A stretch of DNA of 64,000 bases, from contig NZ_JAIVFT010000013.1 in the NCBI RefSeq assembly GCF_020829665.1, forward strand, positions 142,922 through 206,921, read 5' to 3'. This DNA is from Nostoc sp. CHAB 5824 (GTDB lineage Bacteria; Cyanobacteriota; Cyanobacteriia; Cyanobacteriales; Nostocaceae). Below are positions 10,009-17,736 of the stretch, piece after piece. Under the pieces are notes generated by a model. That model had not been told where the DNA came from and ran no database searches. It saw only the letters and a program-made list of their open reading frames with translations. A program made the position numbers and the translations under genes. Numbering within the stretch: the first letter of the stretch is position 1; each line of letters opens with the position of its first letter.

Positions 10009-10494
10009 ATGAAAACACTATTCATTTTAGTTGGCCCAAAAGGAGCAGGTAAAACTCACATTGGAACTTTGGTTAATGCTCATACAGCAATCAAATTTCT
10101 TCCTGTAGAGCCAATATGGGTTGATTATTTGCAAAGTGGAGCCAAGGATCGAGATGGATGGGATATTGTTGAGGAAGAAATCGACCGAGTATTTGAAAGC
10201 AATGATCGGGTAATGATAGAATCCCTCGGTGCAGGAGAGGGTTTTGCTAGGTTGCATGAGTCTTTAAAAAATAAGTATCAGATCAAATTTATTAAAGTGA
10301 AATGTGCATTGGATAAGTGCTTAGAACGAGTGAGAAATCGAGATAGCACCGCTCACATTCCAATATCTGCCGACAAAGTAGAGGAATACAACAAAATTGT
10401 TGCTCAGGTTAGTTATAACTGGGATCAAGTAATTGATAATAATGCTCTAGCGTCTGATTTAGAAATCATTAAAGCAATTCAGGCTATTGAATAA
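10009..10494 (+). CDS. P-loop nucleotide kinase-like protein
   Basis: 161 residues from the ATG at 10009; the frame is open to 9982, but the Walker A motif GPKGAGKT then sits at residues 9-16, as expected for this fold. Further features are a DxD/E-rich middle and an Arg-rich lid (CLERVRNRD). It resembles shikimate/adenylylsulfate/zeta-type small kinases. Substrate unknown. It lies just upstream of the RT-tRNA region on the same strand, which makes it a possible, unproven member of that module. Confidence 0.7.
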   Translation: MKTLFILVGPKGAGKTHIGTLVNAHTAIKFLPVEPIWVDYLQSGAKDRDGWDIVEEEIDRVFESNDRVMIESLGAGEGFARLHESLKNKYQIKFIKVKCALDKCLERVRNRDSTAHIPISADKVEEYNKIVAQVSYNWDQVIDNNALASDLEIIKAIQAIE

Positions 10495-10540
10495 TAAATA
10501 GAACACTAACAAGCCCGTTGCAGCCAAATTAATTTACTAG

Positions 10541-10571
10541 TTGAGGACTGAATAGGCAAACCTGTTATCAT
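10541..10571 (+). promoter_or_regulatory. possible promoter of RNA module A
   Basis: TTGAGG (10541-10546) and TATCAT (10566-10571) resemble -35 and -10 boxes with a 19-nt spacer, slightly longer than ideal. The predicted start would fall within a few bases of 10586, where similarity between the two RNA modules begins. Confidence 0.3.
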
Positions 10572-10706
10572 CTAATTCCCAATATGCTAAATTTGGAGCG
10601 GGATAGTAACAAAGTTACAAAGCTATGGTTTAGGTTCTATATGCCTAACTGGTGCGCCAAGCTTTTGCATAAGCGTATACCGCCGAGTGCTTTAAACTAT
10701 ACCATT

Positions 10707-10782
10707 GTTTGATTAGCTCAGTTGGCAGAGCGATCGACTCATAATCGATGGGTCACAGGTTCAACTCCTGTATCAAACTCCA
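10707..10782 (+). tRNA. tRNA-like unit 1, CAT anticodon (Ile2/Met type)
   Basis: Complete cloverleaf: acceptor GTTTGAT/ATCAAAC (7 bp, perfect), D arm GCTC/GAGC with GG in the loop, anticodon stem ATCGA/TCGAT with loop CTCATAA, variable loop GGGTC, T arm ACAGG/CCTGT with loop TTCAACT, discriminator T at 10779, encoded CCA at 10780-10782. The anticodon arm CGACTCATAATCG equals that of bacterial tRNA-Ile2, whose C34 becomes lysidine, rather than a tRNA-Met arm. The body is unlike a housekeeping tRNA-Ile, and it lies inside RNA module A, so a non-translational role is possible. Confidence 0.8.
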
Positions 10783-10856
10783 GGAAGTTAGCTCACTGGT
10801 AGAGCAATCGACTCATAATCGATGTGTCGTAGGTTCGATTCCTATACTTTCACCCA
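10782..10856 (+). tRNA. tRNA-like unit 2, CAT anticodon (Ile2/Met type)
   Basis: Directly follows unit 1: the last A of its CCA is base 1 here or the acceptor has only six pairs. Acceptor AGGAAGT/ACTTTCA has one G-U pair and an A-A mismatch at the end; D arm GCTC/GAGC; anticodon arm ATCGA-CTCATAA-TCGAT, identical to unit 1; T arm GTAGG/CCTAT with loop TTCGATT; discriminator C at 10853; encoded CCA 10854-10856. Its acceptor and T arm match the single tRNA-like unit of copy B. The imperfect acceptor suggests a degenerating or specialised tRNA. Confidence 0.7.
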
Positions 10857-11252
10857 ACCCTGTCCGGGTTAAAAGACACTACCCTATAAAGGTAGCCAAT
10901 ATGGTACGGATCTCAACAGATTCCAAACCCCTCATTTTCTCAACTCTGCGGTGTAAGTGTTTTGCTGTCGGTCATCACTTGTAAGGGTGATGTTCGATAG
11001 TCACAGTCAAGGAGTAAGCGCAGCTGCATTTCTCCCTAGCTTGAGTATGTTCCTTCCTTTCTACATCTAGTTTTCCTTCAAGATTCTAGATTGGCAAACG
11101 AACGGCATATTTGAGCACAGTTCTTTTTTCTAGATTGCCATTGAGTAGTCTCTTGAAAAGTAACAACAATCTTAATCCAGCTTTGGAGAAGCTTTTGCCC
11201 ACACCTGAACTGTAAATACTTGCACTGGCAGAGTTAAAAAAGCTTTTGTATT

Positions 11253-12338
11253 ATGTACAGCAAAAATATAACTACTACCCCATTAGCGACTGAAAGTAAT
11301 CTAGAAAAATCGCAAACTGATAATTTAGCACTTTTGCGATCGCATGGTTTAGCTGAATATAATACTCCCGAAAAAATAGCCTTGGCGATGGGGATAAGCT
11401 TGGAAAAACTGCACTCTTTAACAACTAGTACATCCCTAACTAGACATTACCTCCCTTTCAAAATTTCAAAAAAGACAGGTGGAGAAAGAATTATTTCTGC
11501 ACCAAAGCCCGAACTTAAAGCTGCTCAAAGGTGGATTCTAGAGAATATTTTAGAGAAATTAGAAGTTCATAATGCAGCGCACGGCTTTTGTAAAAATCGT
11601 TCGATAGTCACCAATGCTAAACCCCATGTTGGTGCAAATGTAATAGTCAATATTGATTTACAGAATTTTTTTCAATCAATTTCTTACAAACGTGTCAAAG
11701 AATTATTTTTTGGGTTTGGTTATTCAGAACCTACGGCGACAATTTTCGGGTTGATTTGTACGACTGCTGAAATAGCGATAAATGGACAAATTAACTATAC
11801 AGCTTCAGAAAACCGCCATTTACCTCAAGGTTCGCCTGCAAGTCCTGTTATTTCTAATCTAGTTTGCCGTAATCTCGATAGTCGTCTTGCTGCGATCGCT
11901 GAAAATCTGGGGTTTTGCTATACGCGGTACGCTGACGATTTAACATTTTCTGCTTTTGAGGATGCATCGTCCAAAATATCTAATTTGATTAAAAACACTA
12001 AATTTATTATTCATAGTGAAAATTTTACCGTTAATGATAATAAAACCAAAATTTCCGGCAAATCAGTGCAGCAAGAAGTAACAGGTGTTATTGTAAATAC
12101 GCAATTAAATATATCTAAAAAGACATTAAAAGCCTTTCGTGCAACTCTATATCAAATAGAACAAGAAGGTTTATCAGGAAAAAGTTGGGGAAAATCAACT
12201 AATTTAATTGCCGCAATTACCGGGTTTGCAAATTATGTAGCAATGATTAACCCGAACAAAGGTGCAGAATTTAAATCAAGCGTGGAACGTATCAAGCAGA
12301 AATATAGTGACTCCCAAACAGATGAAGTACGTTTTTAA
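11253..12338 (+). CDS. retron-type reverse transcriptase
   Basis: 361 residues. It has the RT core (motif with NIDLQNFFQSI, LPQGSPASP, catalytic YADD at 226-229) and both hallmarks of the retron class: an NAxxH motif (NAAHGF, from residue 107) and a VTG triplet (276-278). Retron RTs copy part of the RNA just upstream into a branched RNA-DNA, usually as a phage sensor with an effector. Here the upstream RNA is the tRNA-bearing module A and no standard retron effector is fused or adjacent. No maturase or HNH domain, so not a group II intron RT. There is no good ribosome site before the ATG at 11253. A second copy of the RNA module follows the gene. Confidence 0.9.
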   Translation: MYSKNITTTPLATESNLEKSQTDNLALLRSHGLAEYNTPEKIALAMGISLEKLHSLTTSTSLTRHYLPFKISKKTGGERIISAPKPELKAAQRWILENILEKLEVHNAAHGFCKNRSIVTNAKPHVGANVIVNIDLQNFFQSISYKRVKELFFGFGYSEPTATIFGLICTTAEIAINGQINYTASENRHLPQGSPASPVISNLVCRNLDSRLAAIAENLGFCYTRYADDLTFSAFEDASSKISNLIKNTKFIIHSENFTVNDNKTKISGKSVQQEVTGVIVNTQLNISKKTLKAFRATLYQIEQEGLSGKSWGKSTNLIAAITGFANYVAMINPNKGAEFKSSVERIKQKYSDSQTDEVRF

Positions 12339-12432
12339 AGCTGCTTATTTAGCTAGAAAAGACTTATTTAGGTGTACCTCAGCCAATAATAGCCAGCGCG
12401 AATGGAATTCACTCTTTTAACTTTTTTCCTGT

Positions 12433-13016
12433 GCTAGATTTGAACCGGGATAGTAACAAAGTCACAAAGCTGTAGTTTGGATTCTGTATACCCGACTGGT
12501 ACGCTAACCTCTGGTAATAGCGTATACCGCCCAGTACTTTCAACTATTTCACCATGAAAGTTAGCTCATTTGGTAGAGCGATCGGTGTATCGCCGATTGG
12601 TTATAGGTTCGATTCCTATACTTTCAACCAAAACCCTCGCCCTGGGTACGGGCACCTTGTTAGGGACAAGGCAGCCTTATGGCTACACAAATGTATTGGG
12701 TGTTCAAAAAACCCCAATCAAAAAAACTTCTCGTTTTCCCTTTTGTTTTTTCTACTCTGTCATGCAGGTATTTATAACAGTAAAAGAGCTAGCGCAACTG
12801 TATCTCTCCCTAACTTGAGTATGTTCCTTCCTTTTCCTACATCTGGTTTTCCTTTGGGGATTCTGAATTGGCAAAGCGAACGGCATATTTGAGCGCGGTT
12901 CTCTTTTTTTAGATTGGCATTAAGCAATTTGGGAAAAGTAACGCAATCTTAATCCAGCTTTGGAGAAGCTTTTGCCCGCACCGGAACTGTAAAAACTTGC
13001 ACTGGCAGAGTAAACA
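12433..13016 (+). ncRNA. tRNA-containing structured RNA module, copy B
   Basis: Direct repeat of 10586-11236 in the same order and orientation, with one tRNA-like unit instead of two. The 5' part pairs GTACGCTA with TAGCGTAT; after the tRNA come hairpins CCTTGT/ACAAGG and AGCC/GGCT that do not align base for base with copy A; the 3' part (12814-13016) again carries CTTGAGTATGTTCCTTCCTT, AACGGCATATTTGAGC and the CAGCTTTGGAGAAGCTTTTGCCC block. Conserved segments alternating with structure-conserved, sequence-variable ones are what a structured RNA shows. It ends 226 nt before the slipin gene. Confidence 0.7.
12555..12630 (+). tRNA. tRNA-like unit 3, degenerate anticodon loop
   Basis: Acceptor TGAAAGT/ACTTTCA (7 bp, perfect), D arm GCTC/GAGC with GG loop, anticodon stem ATCGG/CCGAT, T arm ATAGG/CCTAT with loop TTCGATT, discriminator A at 12627 and encoded CCA at 12628-12630. 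The 7-nt anticodon loop TGTATCG would read TAT but has G instead of the nearly invariant T at position 33, so normal decoding is doubtful. It looks like a tRNA mimic or a tRNA under relaxed constraint. Confidence 0.65.
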
Positions 13017-13242
13017 ATTTTTTTGTAGTATATAGTAGTACAAGCTGCTAAAACTAATCTTTTAGCTTTTGTTTCCAGGGTTGTAAAGCCTAAAGAACCT
13101 CTAGTAAATTCTGTATACTCCAGTAGTTAAGCTGTGAGATACAGGTGGTATTTGAGTTGAAGCAAGGTTATAAATGTGTTGTTCAAATCTTCTTAGCTAG
13201 TTGTAATCGCCTAGCTTACTTAAGCTATCACACAAATTATTT

Positions 13243-14781
13243 ATGCAAATCACTATGTGGAAAACGTTTTATATCAAACCTAACGAAATCGGCATCTTAT
13301 ATCACCGCAGTGACTTTAAAAAAATTTTGCAACCCGGTACACATACATATTTAGGTCGGCATTGGCAAGTAAAAATTCATGACCTCAATCAGCCACTAGC
13401 TCAGATTGAGAACCTAGAACTGTTGTTGCGAAATCACGAAGCCGAACTACAAGAACACTTATTGATTATCAGAACCGCATTCAATCAAGTTGCGTTAGTC
13501 CGCTACGGTCAAAATTGGGTAAGCGTTGCACCAAATAAATTGATTGCTTTTTGGCGTGGTTTTATTGAAGTAGAGTCTCATATATTCAACTTGGAAGAAA
13601 GCTGGGAATTACCTAGTTCCTTTGTACAGCAATTGCGCTCAGTTGCGTTGAATGGAGTGAAGAAGTTTCAAATCTCAGAGTATGAGATTGGTTTACTATA
13701 TCTGCAAAATAATTTTGTGCGACCTCTAGAACCAGGAGAGTATGCTTTTTGGTCGGTAGATAGAGATGTTACAGTCCGAATTCTCAGCCGGATTATCCCT
13801 AACCCAGACTTCCCCCTGGAAGATGTACTCATTGAAAAACATCCCGACTTTATTGCTGCTTACTGTGAAACCGTGCAATTATTGGCTTCGCAAGTTGCAA
13901 TTGTGCGATGTAGAGGGAAAGTGATTTCTATTTTGCCACCTACCAGCCGCAAGCTATTTTGGCAGGGTGTTGCAGTGGAAATTCTCGACATCAGCGCTGA
14001 TGCTCAGTTACAGCCTAGCTTAGTAGCTGAGTTAGTTGAAGGTTCAACAGAAGTGAAATTGCTCAGTCGTAACTGTTTGCATATTTGCCAAGTTCCCGCC
14101 CAACACGTGGGACTAGTATACATTAATCAAGAGTTTCAAGGACTGCGATCGCCAGGGACACACGCTTGGTGGTTATTTGGCCGCTCTTTTCAAACCGAAA
14201 CCATTGACCTGCGACTCCAAAATATGGAAGTATCCGGTCAAGACATTCTCTCTAAAGATAAAGTACCTCTGCGGTTGAATTTGACGGCTGGCTTCCGCAT
14301 CCAAGATCCATTGAGGGCAAAAAATGGGTTATCAGATATTTCCGGCTTCTTATACAAAGAATTACAATTTGCTTTGCGTGGTGCGGTTGGCGAACGCAAC
14401 TTAGATGCTTTATTAGAAGATAAAGGTGCAATTGATAGAAGTATCTCTGAATACATTCGCCAAAAAGCCGCAGACTATGGAATTGAAGTAGATTCTGTAG
14501 GTGTCAAAGATATTATTTTACCTGGTGAAATTAAGACTATCTTGAGTAAGGTAGTTGAGGCAGAAAAAGCCGCTCAAGCAAACGTAGTCAGACGTAGAGA
14601 AGAAACGGCTGCTACTCGCAGTATGTTAAACACAGCCAAAGTGATGGAGGATAATCCCGTCGCATTGCGTCTGAAAGAACTCGAAGTATTAGAGCGGATT
14701 GCAGAGAAGATCGATCGCATTCAAGTTAACGGCAGTTTGGATAGTATTTTGACAGACTTGATTCGGATGAATCCGCAATAA
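13243..14781 (+). CDS. slipin (SPFH/band 7) protein with three N-terminal repeats
   Basis: 512 residues. The C-terminal part (about 282-490) is an SPFH/band 7 domain (TEIDLR-like strand, KDKVPLRLNLTAGFRI, ERNLDALLED, DSVGVKDIILPGEI) followed by a charged helix (VEAEKAAQANVVRRREETAATRS type). Ahead of it are repeated modules: IGILY...LQPGTH near 16-34, IGLLY...LEPGEY near 149-168 and VGLVY...RSPGTH near 289-308, with a second repeated element (VALVRYG...FWRG and VAIVRCRG...FWQG) between them. Slipins scaffold membrane microdomains; in some bacteria they are linked to RNA-repair loci with tRNA-like RNAs (RtcB-type), which makes the tRNA-bearing module upstream notable. No RtcB is in the window. 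ATG at 13243 or 13255. Confidence 0.85.
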   Translation: MQITMWKTFYIKPNEIGILYHRSDFKKILQPGTHTYLGRHWQVKIHDLNQPLAQIENLELLLRNHEAELQEHLLIIRTAFNQVALVRYGQNWVSVAPNKLIAFWRGFIEVESHIFNLEESWELPSSFVQQLRSVALNGVKKFQISEYEIGLLYLQNNFVRPLEPGEYAFWSVDRDVTVRILSRIIPNPDFPLEDVLIEKHPDFIAAYCETVQLLASQVAIVRCRGKVISILPPTSRKLFWQGVAVEILDISADAQLQPSLVAELVEGSTEVKLLSRNCLHICQVPAQHVGLVYINQEFQGLRSPGTHAWWLFGRSFQTETIDLRLQNMEVSGQDILSKDKVPLRLNLTAGFRIQDPLRAKNGLSDISGFLYKELQFALRGAVGERNLDALLEDKGAIDRSISEYIRQKAADYGIEVDSVGVKDIILPGEIKTILSKVVEAEKAAQANVVRRREETAATRSMLNTAKVMEDNPVALRLKELEVLERIAEKIDRIQVNGSLDSILTDLIRMNPQ

Positions 14782-14953
14782 CTTGGCAAATTAGCCTTCA
14801 ATAATTCGGATCTCTTCTTAACAACATGAGTCATTCTCAAGTGCTACTTCGGGAGCATTCCACACAGAATCCTTAGATAACTCTACAACAGGGGTAAAAT
14901 AGAAGTAATTCCCTTTTATTGAAAACGTCATATACTCAAAGCAATGCAAAACT

Positions 14954-15553
14954 ATGGCGTACAGCGACTTCACTCTAGAAAAAGCTGCGGCTGTTTTGGG
15001 AATCACCACCCAAGAAGCTGATCTATTTCCTAAGCTTGTACCTCTTTCTATTCCTTCATGGTTAAATGAAACTTTAGGAAAGCGAACCCAATTAGCTCTG
15101 ATTAGTGAAAAGGCTCGGAGCGAATTTATTATTGTTCCGATTTTACTAGCCTGCCGCGATCTTAGCCAAGATAGCTTGGCTATTTTCTCTGGACAAAGAC
15201 TTGACGTTGATCCTGCACAGGGCTTGATTGGGGAATGTGATTTTATTTTAGCAATGGCTCCACCTTTACCACCGTTGCGTAGCCCAATTCTCACTGTTGT
15301 GGAAGCGAAGAAAAATGATGTTGAAGCTGGGTTAGGACAGTGCATCGCCCAAATGGTGGCAGCGGATTTATTCAATCGTTTATCTGGACAAACAGAAATA
15401 CCCGTGTATGGATGCGTGACAACAGGAGAAGTATGGCAGTTTCTTCACCTTTCGCAAAAAGTGGCTTTGCTTGATAAGCAAAGATATTACTTGGATAATG
15501 TAGGAGCGATTTTGGCAATTGTACAGACAATTGTTCAGAAATTCAGTGGATGA
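14954..15553 (+). CDS. PD-(D/E)XK nuclease-like protein
   Basis: 199 residues. A PD-(D/E)XK-type core is visible: GECDFILA (Asp) followed about 25 residues later by VVEAKK (E-x-K) and a helix with a conserved Gln (LGQCIAQM). Such cyanobacterial proteins are common near mobile DNA; target unknown. It lies 172 nt after the slipin gene on the same strand and is followed by a convergent toxin-antitoxin pair. Confidence 0.65.
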   Translation: MAYSDFTLEKAAAVLGITTQEADLFPKLVPLSIPSWLNETLGKRTQLALISEKARSEFIIVPILLACRDLSQDSLAIFSGQRLDVDPAQGLIGECDFILAMAPPLPPLRSPILTVVEAKKNDVEAGLGQCIAQMVAADLFNRLSGQTEIPVYGCVTTGEVWQFLHLSQKVALLDKQRYYLDNVGAILAIVQTIVQKFSG

Positions 15554-15652
15554 ATCTACTTTTGAGTTGGGGCGTAGGCGTAGACCATCTTAGACATTGC
15601 ATGACGGGTTACTTCTTGTGCATTTCACAGACGATGCCCCAAAAACAAAGCT

Positions 15653-15961
15653 TTAGTACAATTCTAGGCAATGCAGACTTGGATTATTCAAAAGCTCCTG
15701 AATTACCTCCACCCCAGAACGAAGTAGAGATTCAACTTGCTTTGTGGGTGCATTTTGGCAGCGTAGCCATACAACTTTAGGCGGAGAACCGTACAAACGG
15801 CTTCTTTCGGCAAAGTCTACATCTTGAGTTACGATGCAAAAGTCATTGATTTTAGCAAATTGCCATATTTCAGTATCAGTCTTCACTTCCAGCCCATGAA
15901 ACTGAACATGACTGGAATCAGGGAAAACGTCTGCTAATTGAGTTACCAGCTTGCGACTCAA
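15653..15961 (-). CDS. DUF5615-type PIN-like toxin, start codon lost
   Basis: 102 residues from the TTG at 15961. The family normally begins M-K-L-L-F-D-Q-N-L-S-R; here KLLFDQNL is encoded upstream (15962-15982) in frame, but the position of the initiator reads TTA. So the gene either starts late at TTG, losing the first catalytic Asp, or is inactive. The PIN-like remaining motifs (VTQDVDFAERS) are intact. It overlaps the stop of the DUF433 antitoxin gene, as expected for this toxin-antitoxin pair. Confidence 0.65.
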   Translation of the reverse strand: MSRKLVTQLADVFPDSSHVQFHGLEVKTDTEIWQFAKINDFCIVTQDVDFAERSRLYGSPPKVVWLRCQNAPTKQVESLLRSGVEVIQELLNNPSLHCLELY

Positions 15962-15981
15962 ATTTTGATCAAAAAGCAGCT

Positions 15982-16233
15982 TTAAACACCACCTACCGTT
16001 TGCGTAGCGTCTGGTAGAAAAGCAACTAAACGATGTTCACGGTCAGCAGCAAACTCTAGACTTGCCCTAATGTCTTCTTCTGTTAATTCAGGGAAGTCGT
16101 CTAATATCTCCCCATGAGATATACCAACTGCCAACCAGCCGAGAACATCGTACACGGTAATTCGCATCCGTCGAATACAAGGCTTACCACCTCGCTTGTC
16201 CGGTTCAATTGTAATAATATCGTGATAGCTCAT
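15982..16233 (-). CDS. DUF433 antitoxin
   Basis: 83 residues from the ATG at 16233 (frame open to 16251). DUF433 features: ITIEPDKRGGKPCIRRMRITVYDVLGWLA and DFPELTEEDIRASLEFAADRE, a winged-helix-like DNA-binding fold found in antitoxins paired with DUF5615 PIN-like toxins. The paired toxin follows immediately, with overlapping ends. Confidence 0.85.
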   Translation of the reverse strand: MSYHDIITIEPDKRGGKPCIRRMRITVYDVLGWLAVGISHGEILDDFPELTEEDIRASLEFAADREHRLVAFLPDATQTVGGV

Positions 16234-16323
16234 GGTGATTATAAACTGCATAGCATCTTTCTAAGTCTAGAACAGCTTTACATCGTGCTGCAACGAGGCG
16301 ATGTCTACGATGGGCTATTCAGC

Positions 16324-16416
16324 GTAGCACTATCTCGAAAATTAGTTTTATTAACGCGCAACCATCGGGATTTGGGCAAGGTACCCGGATTGTTAATTAA
16401 GGATTGGACGGTTTAA
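16324..16416 (+). pseudogene. C-terminal remnant of a vapC toxin gene
   Basis: The frame reads SRKLVLLTRNHRD...GLLIKDWTV and stop, matching the last ~30 residues of the complete VapC at 16815-17243. Similarity continues about 60 nt past the stop into the intergenic repeat (16417-16473 versus 17244-17300). This is a leftover of a duplication or recombination, with no upstream part of the gene. Confidence 0.8.
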
Positions 16417-16417
16417 T

Positions 16418-16500
16418 GCGTAGGCGAAGCCCGTCGCAGACATCGCCTAGTTTATTGTCGAGTGAGAGCATAGGCAAAGCCCGTCGCAGACATCGCTCAT
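16418..16500. repeat. dispersed repeat, two tandem copies
   Basis: TGCGTAGGCGAAGCCCGTCGCAGACATCGC occurs at about 16418-16447 and, slightly changed, at 16469-16498; a third copy follows the complete vapC at 17243-17272. Same family as at 8283 and 9335. Confidence 0.6.
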
Positions 16501-16602
16501 AAAAGCAATTAAATATCTTTAATTACCTTCGAGAGAGTTGCCACCGCTTACTCTAACTCGTTATTCTGCAGATAGGCGTGATGCAGTAAGGGAAAACCTC
16601 AA

Positions 16603-16818
16603 ATGTCAACTAATATTTCTCTGGAAGAACGTCTCGCAGCTGTCGAAGCGGCGGTGACGGAGTTGCAAAAACAAGTAGCGGCTTCTCAACCAACCAATTG
16701 GCTGCAACAAATTACAGCTTCCTTCAAAGATGAGCCTGCGTTTGAAGAGGTACTCGCTTATGGACGTGCGATTCGTCAAAGCGACGAGCCAGTAATCGAA
16801 ATTCAGGATGAGCCATGA
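16603..16818 (+). CDS. VapB-type antitoxin, cyanobacterial
   Basis: 71 residues. An N-terminal coiled-coil helix (LEERLAAVEAAVTELQKQV) and a C-terminal acidic tail (FEEVLAYGRAIRQSDEP) are typical of small antitoxins preceding PIN toxins in cyanobacteria. Its stop overlaps the start of vapC by 4 nt (ATGA). Confidence 0.8.
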   Translation: MSTNISLEERLAAVEAAVTELQKQVAASQPTNWLQQITASFKDEPAFEEVLAYGRAIRQSDEPVIEIQDEP

Positions 16819-17243
16819 AATATTTGTTGGATACAGATCATTTAAGTATCATCCAGCGACAGATGGGGCAAGATTACATCAATCTTTCGATCCGTATGGC
16901 TCAATATCCGCTATCAGATTTTGCAATTTCAATTGTGACGTTTCACGAACAACTTCTTGGTAGCCATACGTATATCAGTCGCGCTCGGAACGATAGTGAA
17001 GTCGTTAAGGGTTATGAGATGATGGTACGTCTTATAAATGATTTCAAGGTTCTACCGCTTGTGTCATTTGATGCTGATGCTGCTACTGCACTGAGTCAAT
17101 TACAAGCTAAACGCATTCAACTTGCAAGAATGGATTCGCGGATTGCAGCAATCGCACCATCCCGTAAATTAGTTTTACTAACACGCAATCATCGGGATTT
17201 CAGTAAAGTACTCGGATTGTTAATTGAGGATTGGACGGTTTAA
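16815..17243 (+). CDS. vapC: VapC PIN-domain toxin
   Basis: 142 residues. PIN ribonuclease fold with acidic residues in LLDTDHLS (Asp6/Asp8), TFHEQLLG (Glu), MDSRIAAIA (Asp) and the C-terminal TRNHRDF block. VapC toxins cut RNA, often initiator tRNA or rRNA, and are neutralised by the VapB partner, here translationally coupled. A truncated copy of the last 30 residues lies at 16324-16416. Confidence 0.9.
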   Translation: MKYLLDTDHLSIIQRQMGQDYINLSIRMAQYPLSDFAISIVTFHEQLLGSHTYISRARNDSEVVKGYEMMVRLINDFKVLPLVSFDADAATALSQLQAKRIQLARMDSRIAAIAPSRKLVLLTRNHRDFSKVLGLLIEDWTV

Positions 17244-17736
17244 TGCGTAGGCGCAGCCCGTCGTAGACATCGCCTAGTTGATTGTCGAGTGAGGGCGATC
17301 GCACCAACGGTCTACTTCTTATGAATCTCACACACAATTCCTAAATATGCAGTGGTCTGTTATTGAGTAAAGGCGATCACCCATGAAGGCGATTAAATTA
17401 TCTTTTTTAAGTAATCGCAAAGAATTATTTACACATGAGTTTCCAGCCTGGATAACGATTTCATACCTTAATTTTGTGTGATTAATTTTGTTTAACTACT
17501 TACTTCTTTTTGCTAATTGCGAATTTCACGAATTATTTGGAAATTTACGCTTCTTTTTGTACTGACGTTTCTAAGACTAATGAAAGAGGGTTAAGTACGG
17601 TTATCACTATATTTTAAGTAGTACACAAGTATAATCTCTAGGCTAAGATAGCGGGCAATTTAGCATTTAATGTTAAGCAGTCCACATTCCATAGCAAACA
17701 AATATAGTGTTTTAGCTGCTTTCAGCTATTGTCCTT
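17244..17736. other. intergenic region before the TIR genes
   Basis: 493 nt without a convincing gene. It starts with the dispersed GTAGGCG repeat and is then AT-rich; it should contain the promoter of the TIR-KTSC gene. AAGTAGTACACAAGTATAATCT (about 17617-17638) has a TATAAT at 17630-17635 that could serve as -10 box. Confidence 0.4.

Larger units (their letters stand above)
10586..11236 (+). ncRNA. tRNA-containing structured RNA module, copy A
   Basis: This stretch has no credible protein gene, yet it is clearly similar to 12433-13016. Three parts can be seen. The 5' part (10586-10706) contains GGATAGTAACAAAG and a stem-loop closed by GTGCGC/GCGTAT that keeps pairing with base changes in copy B (GTACGCTA/TAGCGTAT). 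The middle carries two tandem tRNA-like units (10707-10856) and then hairpins AACCC/GGGTT and CTACC/GGTAG that differ in sequence from copy B. The 3' part (11041-11236) is the most conserved, including CTTGAGTATGTTCCTTCCTT, AACGGCATATTTGAGC and CTTAATCCAGCTTTGGAGAA. It ends 17 nt before the RT start codon, the position where retrons keep their msr-msd RNA. Size and the tRNA inside recall GOLLD/ROOL-type giant RNAs, but identity is not shown. Confidence 0.7.

Noticed and set aside
10748..10984. 78-codon plus-strand open frame over the tRNA-like units
   Set aside because: It runs through two cloverleaves and has no conserved counterpart in copy B; a by-product of the RNA sequence.
11253..12338. 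Considered the RT as a group II intron maturase
   Set aside because: It lacks the maturase (X) and HNH domains, and has the retron NAxxH and VTG motifs; no intron ends flank it.
12554..12892. 112- and 82-codon open frames over module B
   Set aside because: They overlap the tRNA-like unit and hairpins, and the matching frames in module A are broken.
15550..15780. 76-codon plus-strand frame after the PD-(D/E)XK gene
   Set aside because: Antisense to the DUF5615 gene, contains a dispersed repeat, no motif.
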